From the NCBI GenBank assembly GCA_014843695.1, contig CM026398.1:16044414-16108413 (forward strand): DNA of 64,000 bases, in the 5' to 3' direction. The first letter of the stretch is position 1; the number at the start of each line of letters is the position of its first letter. Under the pieces are notes generated by a model, which saw only the letters and a list, made by a program, of their open reading frames with translations, was not told the DNA's origin and did not search any database. Position numbers and translations under genes: made by a program. The DNA comes from Archivesica marissinica. Its lineage: Eukaryota; Mollusca; Bivalvia; Venerida; Vesicomyidae. Below are positions 34,605 through 45,594 of the stretch, one piece after another.

Positions 34605-36560
34605 AAACTTTCATAATTAACTGCGAATCCCATGTACACAAGTAGGGTCATCGTCATAATATACTGCGAACCCATGCACACAAGTAGGGTCATCGTCATA
34701 ATACACTGCGAACCCCATGCACACAAGTAGGGTCATCGTTATAATATACTGCGAACCCCATGCGCACAAGTAGGGTCATCATCATAATATACTGTGAACC
34801 CCATGTACACAAATAGGGTCATCATAATATACTGCGACCCCATGTACACAAGTAGGGTCATCGTCATAATATACTGCGAACCCCATGTACACAAGTAGGG
34901 TCATCGTCATAATATACTGCGAACCCCATGCACACAAGTAGGGTCATCGTCATAATACACTGCGAACCCCATGTACACAAGTAGGGTCATCGTCATAATA
35001 TACTGCGAATCCCATGCACACAAGTAAGGTCATCGTCATAATACACTGCGAACCCCATGTACACAAGTAGGTCATAGTCATAATATACTGCGAACCCCAT
35101 GTACACAAGTAGGGTCATCGTCATAATATACTGCGAATCTCATGTACACAAATAGGGTCATCGTCATAATATACTGCGAATCTCATGCACACAAGCAGGG
35201 TCATCGTCATAATATACTGCGAACCCCATGTACACAAGTAGGGTCATCGTCATAATATTCTGTGAACCTAAGCACACAAGTAGGGTCATCGTCATAATAT
35301 ATTGCGAACCACATCCACACAAGTAGGGTCATCGTCATAATATACTGCAAACCACATGTACACAAGTAGGGTCATAGTCATAATATACTGCGAACCTAAG
35401 CACACAAGTAGGGTCATCGTCATAATATACTGCCAACCCCATGCACACAAGTAGGGTCATCGTCATAATATACTGCGAACCCCATGCACACAAGTACGGT
35501 CATCGTCATAATACACTGCGAACCCCATGTACACAAGTAGGGTCATCGTCATAATATACTGCGAACCTAAGCACACAAGTAGGGTCATCGTCATAATATA
35601 CTGTGAATCCCATGCACACAAGTAGGGTCATCGTCATAATATACTGCGAACCTAAGCACACAAGTAGGGTCATAGTCATAATATATTGCGAACCACATCC
35701 ACACAAGCAGGGTCATCGTTATAATATACTGCGAACCCCATGCACACAAGTAGGGTCATCGTCATAATATACTGCGAACCTAAGCACACAAGTAGGGTCA
35801 TCGTCATAATATACTGCGAACCCCACGCACACAAGTAGGGTCATCGTTATAATATACTGCGAACCCCATGCACACAAGTAGGTTCATCGTTATAATATAC
35901 TGCGAACCCCATGTACACAAGTAGGGTCATCGTTATAATATACTGCGAACCCCATGTACACAAGTAGGGTCATCGTTATAATATACTGCGAACCCCATGC
36001 ACACAAGTAGGGTCATCGTTATAATATACTGCGAACCACATGTACACAAGTAGGGCCATCGTTATAATATACTGCGAACCCCATGTACACAAGTAGGGTC
36101 ATCGTCATAATATACTGCCAACCCCATGTACACTAGTAGGGTCATCGTCATAATATACTGCGAACCCCACGCACACAAGTAGGGTCATCGTCATAATATA
36201 CTGCGAACCCCATGCACACAAGTAGGGTCATCGTTATAATATACTGCCAACCCCATGTACACAAGTAGGGTCATCGTTATAATATACTGCGAACCCCATG
36301 TACACAAGTAGGGTCATCGTCATAATATACTGCGAACCCCATGTACACAAGTAGGGTCATCGTTATAATATACTGCCAACCCCATGTACACAAGTAGGGT
36401 CATCGTTATAATATACTGCGAACCCCATGTACACAAGTATGGTCATCGTTATAATATACTGCCAACCCCATGTACACAAGTAGGGTCATCGTTATAATAT
36501 ACTGTGAACCCCATGTACACAAGTATGGTCATCGTTATAATATACTGCGAACCCAGTGCA
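34605..36560. repeat. 43-bp minisatellite (intron 1)
   Basis: About 45 units of CATCGTCATAATATACTGCG plus AACCCCATGTACACAAGTAG and GGT. Variants CCTAAGCAC and CCACATCC alternate in blocks. Confidence 0.95.
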
Positions 36561-36594
36561 TCAGGTAAATCCCACACAGGTGGAGTCATCGTCA

Positions 36595-36700
36595 TACATG
36601 GTGCTCGTTCGAGCAGTACTTGAAGCAAGGACGTGTACCCGGGTAGAACCAGCGCCCTTCCGCAAGCAATCTGGATAGCTTCTTCACTTACCAAAATTAT
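36595..36700 (-). repeat. Family-6 fragment
   Basis: Antisense pieces including GTGTACCCGGGTAGAACCA and CAAGCAATCTGGATAGCTTC, which match the family-6 copies near 7160-7320. Confidence 0.55.
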
Positions 36701-36710
36701 GAAACTCATA

Positions 36711-36786
36711 GTGCGAGTCGAACCTACAGCTGTGGAATGGCTAGTTATTTAAAACCAACAACCTTAACCACTCGGCCACGGAGGCC
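36711..36786 (-). repeat. tRNA-like SINE head (Ser/Leu type), detached
   Basis: The complement begins GGCCTCCGTGGCCGAGTGG and has a GGTTCGACTC B box. This is close to the SINE-2 head but lacks the body. The stems do not support a functional tRNA, so it is called a repeat fragment. Confidence 0.55.
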
Positions 36787-36916
36787 AATATAATAATTAC
36801 AACATCGACAGTTACAGTATTGATGATTGGACTAAGCATGTCACGTGGCATTATTTTATCGTGAGTTTGCACATGCGCACCAGAAAGAAATATTTCAATC
36901 CTATTATAATTTACAG

Positions 36917-37092
36917 TCACAGAAGTTAGAGACTCAGATCTTCCAGATAGTCTTCCCGCCGCACGTCGGCTTACGGTCTTCGACACAATCGATGAACATT
37001 CCGAGTTGCTCCGAGCGCCTGGTTCCCCGACAACGCCCACAGACACTCTGATCAATAACAGCATCACCGCATTGCTCTCGAGCAAATGGCAG
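36917..37092 (+). CDS. CLC-6/7-type channel, exon 2 (cytosolic N-terminal region)
   Basis: Acceptor TTTACAG at 36910-36916, donor CAG then GTAAGT at 37093. The frame has two leading bases then 58 codons, ending in phase 0. It encodes TEVRDSDLPDSLPAARRLTV, then FDTIDEHSELLRAPGSPTTP and a segment ending SITALLSSKWQ. It is hydrophilic with no membrane helix. A stop at 36907 in this frame means the exon cannot start earlier. Its membership is inferred from strand, phase continuity with exon 3 and good splice sites; this part of the family is poorly conserved. Confidence 0.65.
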
Positions 37093-37117
37093 GTAAGTGT
37101 ATGTATGTATGTTCCAT

Positions 37118-37311
37118 TAATGTCGAACCCCTTGCGGGGACCTAGACATGTTTTCCTGGGCAGGCTTAGCCGACCTAAGTGGTTAACCAGTACCAAGTGT
37201 GAGGTGCCTTGCTCAATGACACTACATACGTGGCCTGACCGAGTATCGAACCCGGAACCGTTCGATTCCAAATCCGACGCTCTACCACTGGACCACGGAC
37301 GCCACGTGGAC
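37118..37311 (-). mobile_element. SINE-5 copy, full length
   Basis: The complement has a head with TGGTCCAGTGGTAGAGCG (A box) and GGGTTCGATACTC (B box). The body contains GAGCAAGGCACCTCACAC, and the tail holds CCCAGGAAAACATGTCTAGG and GGGGTTCGACATTAATG. It begins about 25 bp past the exon 2 donor. Confidence 0.8.
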
Positions 37312-37559
37312 AGCTTTCCGAGATTTTCTCCTATTAATATGTATTTATATAAATGTATTTTGATTTTGTGTATATATAGGCTTTGGTCATATTTCACATA
37401 ACTAACATTGGCATACTTAAAATGCCGATTGCTAATACAAATTGAATTCAATTCAATTGAATATATGCCAGATTAGCAGATACAACGAACTGTCGTGTCG
37501 TACTTGTATCGATTAATCAATAATGTATAAGTTTTAATATGGGTTTAAAACAATATAAG

Positions 37560-37985
37560 GTCAAGCTGAATGTCAACATCAACGTTAAGCATGCAACGTT
37601 AAAGGTCAACTTCACACACCTACAATGTTAAACGTCAACTTCACACACCTACAACGTTAAACGTCAACATCACATACATTCAACGTTAAACGTCAACATC
37701 ACATACCTACAACGTTAAACGTTAACTTCACACACCTACAACGTTAGACGTCAACATCACATACCCACAACGTTAAACGTTAACTTCACACACCTACAAC
37801 GTTAAATATCAACTTCACACACCCACAATGTTAGACGTCAACTTCACACACCAACGGTGTTAAACGTCAACTTAACACACCCACAATGTTAGACGTCAAA
37901 TTCACACCCACAATGTTAGACGTCAACTTCACACACCTACAACGTTAAACGTCAACTTCACACACCTACAATGTTTAATGTCAGC
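37560..37985. repeat. 29-bp minisatellite (intron 2)
   Basis: About 14 units of ACGTTAAACGTCAACTTCAC plus ACACCTACA. Confidence 0.9.
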
Positions 37986-38127
37986 TTTGGTAAAGATAGG
38001 CAACATTTTATTTTGTCTGAAAAATAATATTCTTCATGTTTGGCACTGAACAGTATTTCGCTAGCCATAAGTGTGGGTCTGCCAGAAGCAGTTACCGTTT
38101 GCCTAATCTACATAATCGTATGGTACT

Positions 38128-38272
38128 TGCGGCAGGTCGGTGGTTCTACCAGGGTACCCGTCCGTGCATGAAATACTGCTCGGAGGGGCACCCGGGATCT
38201 TCCTCCGCCAATAATAACTGGATATATGCCATATGATATATATTGTTGGTGCGACGTTAAACAAAAACTTGA
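38128..38272 (+). repeat. Family-6 copy with GCGACGTTAAAC tail
   Basis: GGTCGGTGGTTCTACCAGGG, GGGGCACCCGGGATCTTCC and a GTTGGTGCGACGTTAAACAA end. This tail type is widespread in molluscan SINE-like repeats. Confidence 0.75.
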
Positions 38273-38518
38273 CGTTGTGTGTATAATCACACGAAGTGGG
38301 AGTTACATCAATTTAAAAAATAATGCAATACACCTGGATTCTAGATCTTTTGCTAAAAAGAAAATAAGAAAAGTAACAAAATATATAAATGTGTCTAACT
38401 TTAGATCTTTTAGCAGGTGGATCATCTTCTTTCTTTTTTCTTTGTTGCCTGTTTATTTACTGTTGAAACTTCTAGCGTGTGTGGTATAATTATGATCATG
38501 TCTACTCTTATTTTGCAG

Positions 38519-38590
38519 GATTTATCGAGACGAATTAAAGGTTATGGAGACAAAACGAAGTTCAGAAAAAGAATTGTATCGAAATGGGAG
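38519..38590 (+). CDS. CLC-6/7-type channel, exon 3
   Basis: Acceptor TTATTTTGCAG ending at 38518, donor GAG then GTAATG at 38591. 72 nt, 24 codons, phase 0 at both ends: DLSRRIKGYGDKTKF then RKRIVSKWE. Joined to exon 4 it reads KWE-SLNYDTIENELY. This lines up with the conserved ESLDYD..EN..L segment that precedes the first membrane helix of CLC-7/CLC-6, and the match across the junction is the main support. Confidence 0.8.
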
Positions 38591-38633
38591 GTAATGAAAT
38601 AGTCCCTTTTTATTGTCCTTAATTATTTTTGGC

Positions 38634-38760
38634 CACGTATGTAGTGCCATCGAGCAAGGCACCTCACACACATTGCTTAGTACTTGTTAATCGCTTAGGT
38701 CGGCTAAGCCTGCCCAGGAAAACATGTCTAAGTCCCCACGAGGGGTTTGACATTAATTAT
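38634..38760 (+). mobile_element. SINE-5 copy, 5'-truncated
   Basis: Begins in the body (GCCACGTATGTAGTGCCATC) and keeps the tail (CCCAGGAAAACATGTCTAAG, GGGGTTTGACATTAATT). It starts 44 bp after the exon 3 donor. Confidence 0.8.
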
Positions 38761-38814
38761 TGATTTTCTTGGACATGTGTAGTCTCTGTGGTTGGCGGTA
38801 CTGGGTCGTTGGTC

Positions 38815-39190
38815 ATGAGTTATAAAACTGTTCTCAAGTCTCAAACTCTAGTGATGTGCTTGGTTGAGTCTGAGATTTGCTCTAAAAGTGTACTCCAAAC
38901 TGAAACTCCGGTCTCAAGCTTCTGGTTAGTTGAACCGAGAGTAAATCTAAAACTGTGTGTAAAAAAACCATATCAACTTATCAAATGTCTTAGCTCAAGT
39001 TTGAGATCTTGGAAAGGTTTTATAACCTTGGGGTCTGATCTTATTTGGGACCTAACTTTTCTCAGATCTCAAACTCGAGTCCAAGTGAGTTGATTGGTCG
39101 AGTTAGATTTACGCTCAGCTGAACCAATCAGAAGCTTGAGACTCGAGTTTGAGATTGGAGATATGTTTTATAACCCCGGAGTCTGCTGGT
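38815..39190. mobile_element. Foldback element, probable MITE
   Basis: Inverted arms: TCTCAAGCTTCTGGTTAG (about 38915-38933) against CAATCAGAAGCTTGAGA (about 39124-39141). TTTTATAACC blocks lie near 39018 and 39166. Part of it recurs at 11155-11235. Termini were not fixed and the open frames across it are not convincing. Confidence 0.55.
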
Positions 39191-39530
39191 CTTATTTGCT
39201 ATTCTGTTTGCCTTTAGTGGGTACGGGATTCTTATTTTCGAATGTTAATTTCAGAAAGCCATTGGTAAAAAGAATTATAAAACATACTGGAACAAATATC
39301 AGGCATTACATTCCATGTTGGTAGTTAGGAGTAAATGGATTTACAATTTCGTATCACAGTTCTGAAAACTTCATATGTCACTATAATTGGAGGCCGTTGA
39401 CCTTTAATGCTTGGTCGAAAACCTGCATTGTGTCCATCTTCAAGCCGCAATGGTGAATTCACTCCAACGTTTCACCAAAGCGCATGTATGTCCGTATACC
39501 GAGTGGTGTAACCGTAACGTGCTTTCTTGT

Positions 39531-39900
39531 GCAATGGTTTCTTGAACATGTATAGTATCGAGGGGTGTACTTTCTTTATTTATTGGGTTTCTTGAACATG
39601 TATAGTATCGAGGGGTGTACTTTCTTTATTTATTGGGTTTCTTGAACATGTATAGTATAGAGTGTGGGTGTACTTTCTGTATGTATTGGGTTTCTTGAAC
39701 ATGTATAGTATAGGTGTGGGTGTACTTTCTTTATTTACTGGGTTTCTTGAACATGTATAGTATAGGTGTGGGTGTACTTTCTTTATTTATTGGGTTTCTT
39801 GAACATGTATAGCATAGCTGTGGGATGGGATACTTTCCTTATGTATTGTTTTTTGCTTGAACATGTATAGTATTGGGTGAGATGGGATGTACTTTCCATG
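39531..39900. repeat. About 54-bp minisatellite (intron 3)
   Basis: Roughly seven units containing TTTCTTGAACATGTATAGTA and GTGTACTTTCTTTATTTAT. Confidence 0.9.
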
Positions 39901-40043
39901 GGTGTAGCCGCAAATTTCAACATACTCTTGTGTAACTAAGGTGATTCTTCAACGCATACTTGTTTGTCTGGTAACTCGCTAGGTACATACATGTAGTTTC
40001 ATATTAAACAATTATGCTTTTAGCCTACATAAACCTAATATAC

Positions 40044-40258
40044 TTGTGTGTTTTACGTTTATTTATCATCGCTACCGGTTGCCTATATGAGCGATGCCAC
40101 CTGAAGAGTTTTCATTTTAGATTGTTGGAGGATAGTGCAATGATACAGACAGAGACCCATTCCAGAGTCTCATCTGGTTCTTTTACATGCACGGTGTAAA
40201 ACACCGACACGAGACCTCGGTTTAAAGTCACATTTGAAAGACTGTTAATTTGATTACC
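40044..40258 (-). mobile_element. SINE-1 copy, 5'-truncated
   Basis: Tail, hairpin and body present; the tRNA-like head is missing. The hairpin stem is ATCGCT..AGCGAT instead of GTCGCT..AGCGAC, so both sides changed and pairing is kept. Both changed bases are at former CpG sites. Confidence 0.8.
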
Positions 40259-40348
40259 TGTCATACCGACTATGCATTAAAAAAAAATATATATATATGG
40301 CAAATTAGTGACATATCCGGAAACAATTGTGCATAGTTAAACTAGATT

Positions 40349-40849
40349 AAGGTTATAAAACAACAAATAAATTGCCTATTAAATACATAGTAAAAAGTAA
40401 ATACATTCATTTATATTTCCAATCTTTCATTTCTTCTGATTCAATTCATTCATTTATATTTCCAATCTTTCATCTCTTCTGATACCACATCCACTGCGAA
40501 GAGGTATTCAAATCAGCCTGAAACACACCAAGATTATTCAAAATGTAATGTTTCAAATAGCCAGCGCTCACCTGTGAATAACATCACTGTGTTTACACAC
40601 TGTATTCCTCCGCCAAATAATACAGTATACCAACTTTCAGTTTGCAATGGCCTGAATTGTTATACCACATCTTTTCTACACATCAACTAGTCTGAAGTCT
40701 TCTCAAGTCACATAAGTTCTCAAAATACACAAAAACTATACACTGCCTGTCATGAAAATGCATTTCTACCAAAAAGAAAAATTTACTATATTAGTTATTG
40801 GGACTACATTCACGGATGCACTTCTGCCTATTTACGTATTATACAACCT
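40349..40849 (+). repeat. Dispersed repeat of about 450-500 bp, copy 2
   Basis: Collinear with 8082-8534. A local duplication of TTTATATTTCCAATCTTTCA makes this copy longer. It is intronic in the CLC gene and has no ORF. Confidence 0.8.
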
Positions 40850-41428
40850 TGACATAGTATCTGTATTTTCAGTTTACATAAGTCTGTGTCCAAATGACAA
40901 CCATTACATTTAAGTATGAGGAAACAAGTATGAAATTATTAATACGCTAAGTTTCTTAACCCAAATGCTTTATGCACAAATAACGATAGTTTTTTGTCAA
41001 AATACCAGAATGTTCAGATGATAACAATTCTATAAATGTTGGGGTATTTTGACGTAATATATGTATTGTAATGTTCAATTTAAATAGTTCTAATATCTGT
41101 ATATAAATAATATCAAATGGAATTCATCTTCTATTACGTTGCATGTGATACATTTCTTTCAATTTGGAATTTTAATAGGTGTATGCTTCTATTGATGAGC
41201 TATAAACCGACACTATCAGTTTTATTAATGATATTCTAAATTGCATGATATGTATGTGTTCTATCTAACTTTTGAAGTCGAAATCTGAAAATAGTTTATA
41301 CAGCCCCGTATATATGTATCTTTCAATCTGTGTTTAAAACACTCCAAAACTAGTTGTGCATTTCCTACTCCTTGATATAACCATGCATGATCGAATCCGA
41401 ATTCTTCACAGATTTGCTTGATATGTTA
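40850..41428. other. AT-rich intron sequence, no feature seen
   Basis: No repeats, exons or terminal inverted repeats recognised. Confidence 0.45.
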
Positions 41429-41429
41429 G

Positions 41430-41660
41430 TTTATACAAATTTATTTGAGCTCGATTGCGAAACAAGTTCTTTCAACTTATATTAATCACTCTCGAGACCT
41501 CATTCCTGATGGAATCCATCGCCACGATGGAGAGAGAAGAGGCAATGTGGAAATTAAATGCCTTGTCTAAGGGCACAATCGTAACGGCTCCAGCGGGGTT
41601 CGAACTCCGGACCTTTCGCACCTGAAGCGAACGCGCATCCACTGCGCTACCACGACTTCC
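41430..41660 (-). mobile_element. SINE-3 copy, full length
   Basis: Among the best-preserved SINE-3 copies. The complement has TAGCGCAGTGGATGCGCG (A box), GGAGTTCGAACCCCG (B box), TTAGACAAGGCATTTAATTT and AACTTGTTTCGCAATCGAGC. Confidence 0.9.
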
Positions 41661-41736
41661 ATATGTTGAGATGTGTGTGGTGTAGGTAATGAATGTGCAT
41701 GCCATTATTTTTTCATTTGTGTATGATATCAACATC

Positions 41737-41937
41737 GCCGTAATCCGGTTCGATCCTCGGACCGGGAAGTATGTGAGATGGTACGGTGGTCGCCAGATCG
41801 AACAGGTGGGTTTTCTCCGGGTACTCCGGTTTCCTCCCACACGAATGACCGCATTTATGCTTTCATCCTCGCCAACGAGAGTGATTCATATAAGTTGTTA
41901 AAACTTGCTTCGCAATCATTGTAAAATAAATAAAGTT
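41737..41937 (+). mobile_element. SINE-4 copy, 5'-truncated
   Basis: Starts near the B box (GGTTCGATCCTCGG) and continues GGACCGGGAAGTATGTGAG and GGTGGTCGCCAGATCGAACA. The tail AAAACTTGCTTCGCAATCAT is shared in outline with SINE-3. Confidence 0.8.
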
Positions 41938-42114
41938 GACTTGGTATATTATTTCATACACTTCAAGCCTGTTCAACCTATTTATATAAGAGTATTACTT
42001 TATGTTAGTAATGACACTCCTGTAGTAGACAATTGTTGTATATTCGAAAAATGTTCATCATTACATAAATGATATTCATAGAATTCATTAAATGCTACAG
42101 TATTTGAATGTGCT

Positions 42115-44292
42115 TCTCTGAACTTCTATATGTGAGCTAATCAACCAAACAACTCTGAACTTCTATATGTGAGCTAATTCTGAACTTCTATATGTGAGCT
42201 AACTCTGAACTTCTATATGTGAGCTAATTCTGAACTTCTATATGTGAGCTAACTCTGAACTTCTATATGTGAGCTAATTCTGAACTTCTATATGTGAGCT
42301 AACTCTGAACTTCTATATGTGAGCTAATTCTGAACTTCTATATGTGAGCTAACTCTGAACTTCTATATGTGAGCTAATTCTGAACTTCTATATGTGAGCT
42401 AACTCTGAACTTCTATATGTGAGCTAATTCTGAACTTCTATATGTGAGCTAACTCTGAACTTCTATATGTGAGCTAATTCTGAACTTCTATATGTGAGCT
42501 AACTCTGAACTTCTATATGTGAGCTAACTCTGAACTTCGCTAACTCTGAACTTCTATATGTGAGCTAACTCTGAACTTCTATATGTGAGCTAACTCTGAA
42601 CTTCTATATATGTGGGCTAACTCTGAACTTCTATATGTGAGCTAACTCTGAACTTCTATATATGTGGGCTAACTCTGAACTTCAATATGTGAGCTAACTC
42701 TGAACTTCTATATACGGGGGCTAACTCTGAACTTCTATATGTGAGCTAATTCTGAACTTCTATATGTGAGCTAATTCTGAACTTCTATATGTGAGCTAAC
42801 TCTGAACTTCTATATGTGAAAATTTCTATATGTGAGCTAACTCTGAACTTCTATATGTGAGATAACTCTGAACTTCTATATGTGAGCTAACTCCGAACTT
42901 CTATATGTGAGCTAATTCTGAACTTCTATATGTGAGCTAACTCTGAACTTCTATATGTGGGCTAACTCTGTACTTCTATATGTGAGCTAACTCTGAACTT
43001 CTATATGTGAGCTAACTCTGAACTTCTATATGTGAGCTAACTCTGAACTTCTATATGTGAGCTAATTCTGAACTTCTATATGTGAGCGAATTCTGAACTT
43101 CTATATGTGAGCTAATTCTGAACTTCTATGTGTGAAAACTTCTATATGTGAGCTAATTCTGAACTTCTATATGTGAGCGAATTCTGAACTTCTATATGTG
43201 AGCTAATTCTGAACTTCTATGTGTGAAAACTTCTATATGTGAGATAACTCTGAACTTCTATATGTGAGCTAACTCTAAACTTCTATATGTGAGCTAACTC
43301 TGAACTTCTATATGTGAGCTAACTCTGAACTTCTATATGTGAGCTAACTCTTTACTTCTATATGTGAGCTAACTCTGAACTTCTATATGTGAGCTAACTC
43401 TGAACTTCTATATGTGAGCTAACTCTGTACTTCTATATGTGAGCTAACTCTTTACTTCTATATGTGAGCTAACTCTGTACTTCTATATGTGAGCTAACTC
43501 TTTACTTCTATATGTGAGATAACTCTGAACTTCTATATGTGAGCTAACTCTGTACTTCTATATGTGAGCTAACTCTTTACTTCTATATGTGAGATAACTC
43601 TGAACTTCTATATGTGAGCTAACTCTGAACTTCTATATGTGAGCTAACTCTGAACTTCTATGTGTGAAAACTTCTATATGTGAGCGAATTCTGAACTTCT
43701 ATATGTGAGCTAATTCTGAACTTCTATGTGTGAAAACTTCTATATGTGAGATAACTCTGAACTTCTATATGTGAGCTAACTCTAAACTTCTATATGTGAG
43801 ATAACTCTGAACTTCTATATGTGAGCTAACTCTGAACTTCTATATGTGAGCTAATTCTGAACTTCTATGTGTGAAAACTTCTATATGTGAGCTAATTCTG
43901 AACTTCTATATGTGAGCGAATTCTGAACTTATATGTGAGTATCTACTTTATGTGTGAACTTATTGAGAACCTGAACTCTATATGACACCAACTTCTATAT
44001 GTGAGCTAATTCTGAACTTCTATATGTGAGCTAACTCTGAACTTCTATATGTGAGCTAACTCTTTACTTCTATATGTGAGCTAACTCTGAACTTCTATAT
44101 GTGAGATAACTCTGAACTTCTATATGTGAGCTAACTCTGGACTTTTATATGTGAGCTAACTCTGAACTTCTATATGTGAGCTAACTCTGAACTTCTATAT
44201 GTGAGCTAACTCTGTACTTCTATATGTGAGCTAACTCTTTACTTCTATATGTGAGCTAACTCTGAACTTCTATATGTGAGCTAACTCTGAAC
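42115..44292. repeat. 25-bp minisatellite abutting exon 4 (intron 3)
   Basis: About 87 units of CTCTGAACTTCTATATGTGA plus GCTAA. In the left part, units with ATTCTG and CTCTG alternate strictly, giving a 50-bp dimer. The last unit (CTCTGAACTTCTATTT) runs into the CAG acceptor of exon 4, so the acceptor's pyrimidine tract is repeat sequence. A short scrambled patch lies near 43930-43995. Confidence 0.95.
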
Positions 44293-44303
44293 TTCTATTT
44301 CAG

Positions 44304-44372
44304 AGTTTGAATTATGATACCATTGAAAATGAGCTATACTGGCAGGAAAGAAAGGAGAGGCCGACCGTAAAA
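44304..44372 (+). CDS. CLC-6/7-type channel, exon 4
   Basis: Acceptor ACTTCTATTTCAG ending at 44303, donor AAA then GTGAGT at 44373. 69 nt, 23 codons, phase 0 to 0: SLNYDTIENELYWQER then KERPTVK. It matches the conserved cytosolic stretch just before helix B of CLC-7 (E-SLDYD..EN.L....). It is flanked by minisatellites on both sides: the 25-bp array directly upstream and the 28-bp array 68 bp downstream. Confidence 0.88.
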
Positions 44373-44439
44373 GTGAGTTATAGAATAATGTGTTGAATGC
44401 AACTATATTCTCAATAATTGAAAACATGTTAACGTCAGA

Positions 44440-45070
44440 TGTGCAATGGACTGTTTGAGCTAGAAGTTATACAATGGAGTGTTTGAGTTGGAAGTTGTAC
44501 AATGGACTGTTTGAGTTGGAAGTTGTACAATGGACTGTTTGAGCTAGAAGTTATACAATGGAGTGTTTGAGTTGGAAGTTGTACAATGGACTGTTTGAGT
44601 TGGAAGTTGTACAATGGACTGTTTGAGTTGGAAGTTGTACAATGGACTGTTTGAGTTGGAAGTTGTACAATGGAGTGTTTGAGTTGGAAGTTATACAATG
44701 GAGTGTTTGAGTTGGAAGTTGTACAATGGACTGTTTGAGTTGGAAGTTGTACAATGGAGTGTTTGAGTTGGAAGTTGTACAATGGAGTGTTTGAGTTGGA
44801 AGTTGTACAATGGAGTGTTTTGGAAGTTGTGCAATGGAGTGTTTGAGTTGGAAGTTGTACAATGGAGTGTTTGAGTTGGAAGTTGTACAATGGAGTGTTT
44901 GAGTTGGAAGTTGTACAATGAAGTATTTGGGCTGGAAGTTGTACAATGAAGTTTTGGGCTGGAGGTTGTACAATGAGGTGCTTGAGTTGGAAGTTATACA
45001 ATGGAGTGTTTGAGTTGGAAGTGTGCAATGGAGTGTTTGAATTGGCAGTTATACAATGGCGTGTTTTAGT
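44440..45070. repeat. 28-bp minisatellite (intron 4)
   Basis: About 22 units of AGTTGGAAGTTGTACAATGG plus AGTGTTTG. Minus-strand periodic frames are not genes. Confidence 0.95.
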
Positions 45071-45124
45071 TAGAGTAGAAAACTAAATATTCTCTGAACA
45101 CGGTGACACAGTACCTAAAGTTAT

Positions 45125-45365
45125 TTGTGTATGCAGAATCAATTTCGCTCGATTGCCAAGCAAGTTCTTACCACTCGAGACAAATCGTTATCGAGACCGC
45201 ATTCCGATGTAATCCATCGCCTGGAGTACGAGATAATGGGCAACGTGGATTTATCCAAGGTCATTACCACCCTGACTATGACAGGGCTCGAACCCTGCAA
45301 CCCATCAAGTTCGATGTGGACACCGTATCTATTACGCAAACGGAGGCCCTCGTAACACATTGCTT
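45125..45365 (-). mobile_element. Degenerate SINE-3-like copy
   Basis: Antisense traces of the tail (CTCGATTGCCAAGCAAGTTC), of the ATGTAATCCATCGCC block and of a B box (GGGCTCGAACCCTG). Overlapping 76-125 codon open frames are attributed to it. Confidence 0.6.
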
Positions 45366-45594
45366 TAACTTTCCCAATGACACAGCAATCGGGAGAATCA
45401 CAAAAGTTCAATTCATCTGTCATATTAAGCATGTTGATCAGACAATCTTGAAGAATGTAAAGCAATCCATGCGGACATAACGAGAAAACAACACAATCAT
45501 GTTAATGAAAAATCCACCTGTGCAATATATCCAAGAGACTTATCGTGATGAAATGTGTAGAATTGTTTATGGGGTAGATAGTACATAATTAGGG

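Noticed and set aside
37006..37401. 131-codon open frame on +
   Set aside because: Only the first part (to 37092) is coding as exon 2. The remainder reads through the donor into an antisense SINE-5.
36741..37451. 236-codon minus-strand frame
   Set aside because: It reads through a SINE-5 copy and the complement of exon 2 and shows no domain. It is considered a shadow frame.
38788..39324. Two adjacent open frames of 101 and 76 codons
   Set aside because: They cover a foldback element whose arms are inverted copies, and the translation is not protein-like.
45103..45480. 125-codon open frame on +
   Set aside because: It overlies a degenerate antisense SINE with a recognisable B box and lacks plausible splice sites.
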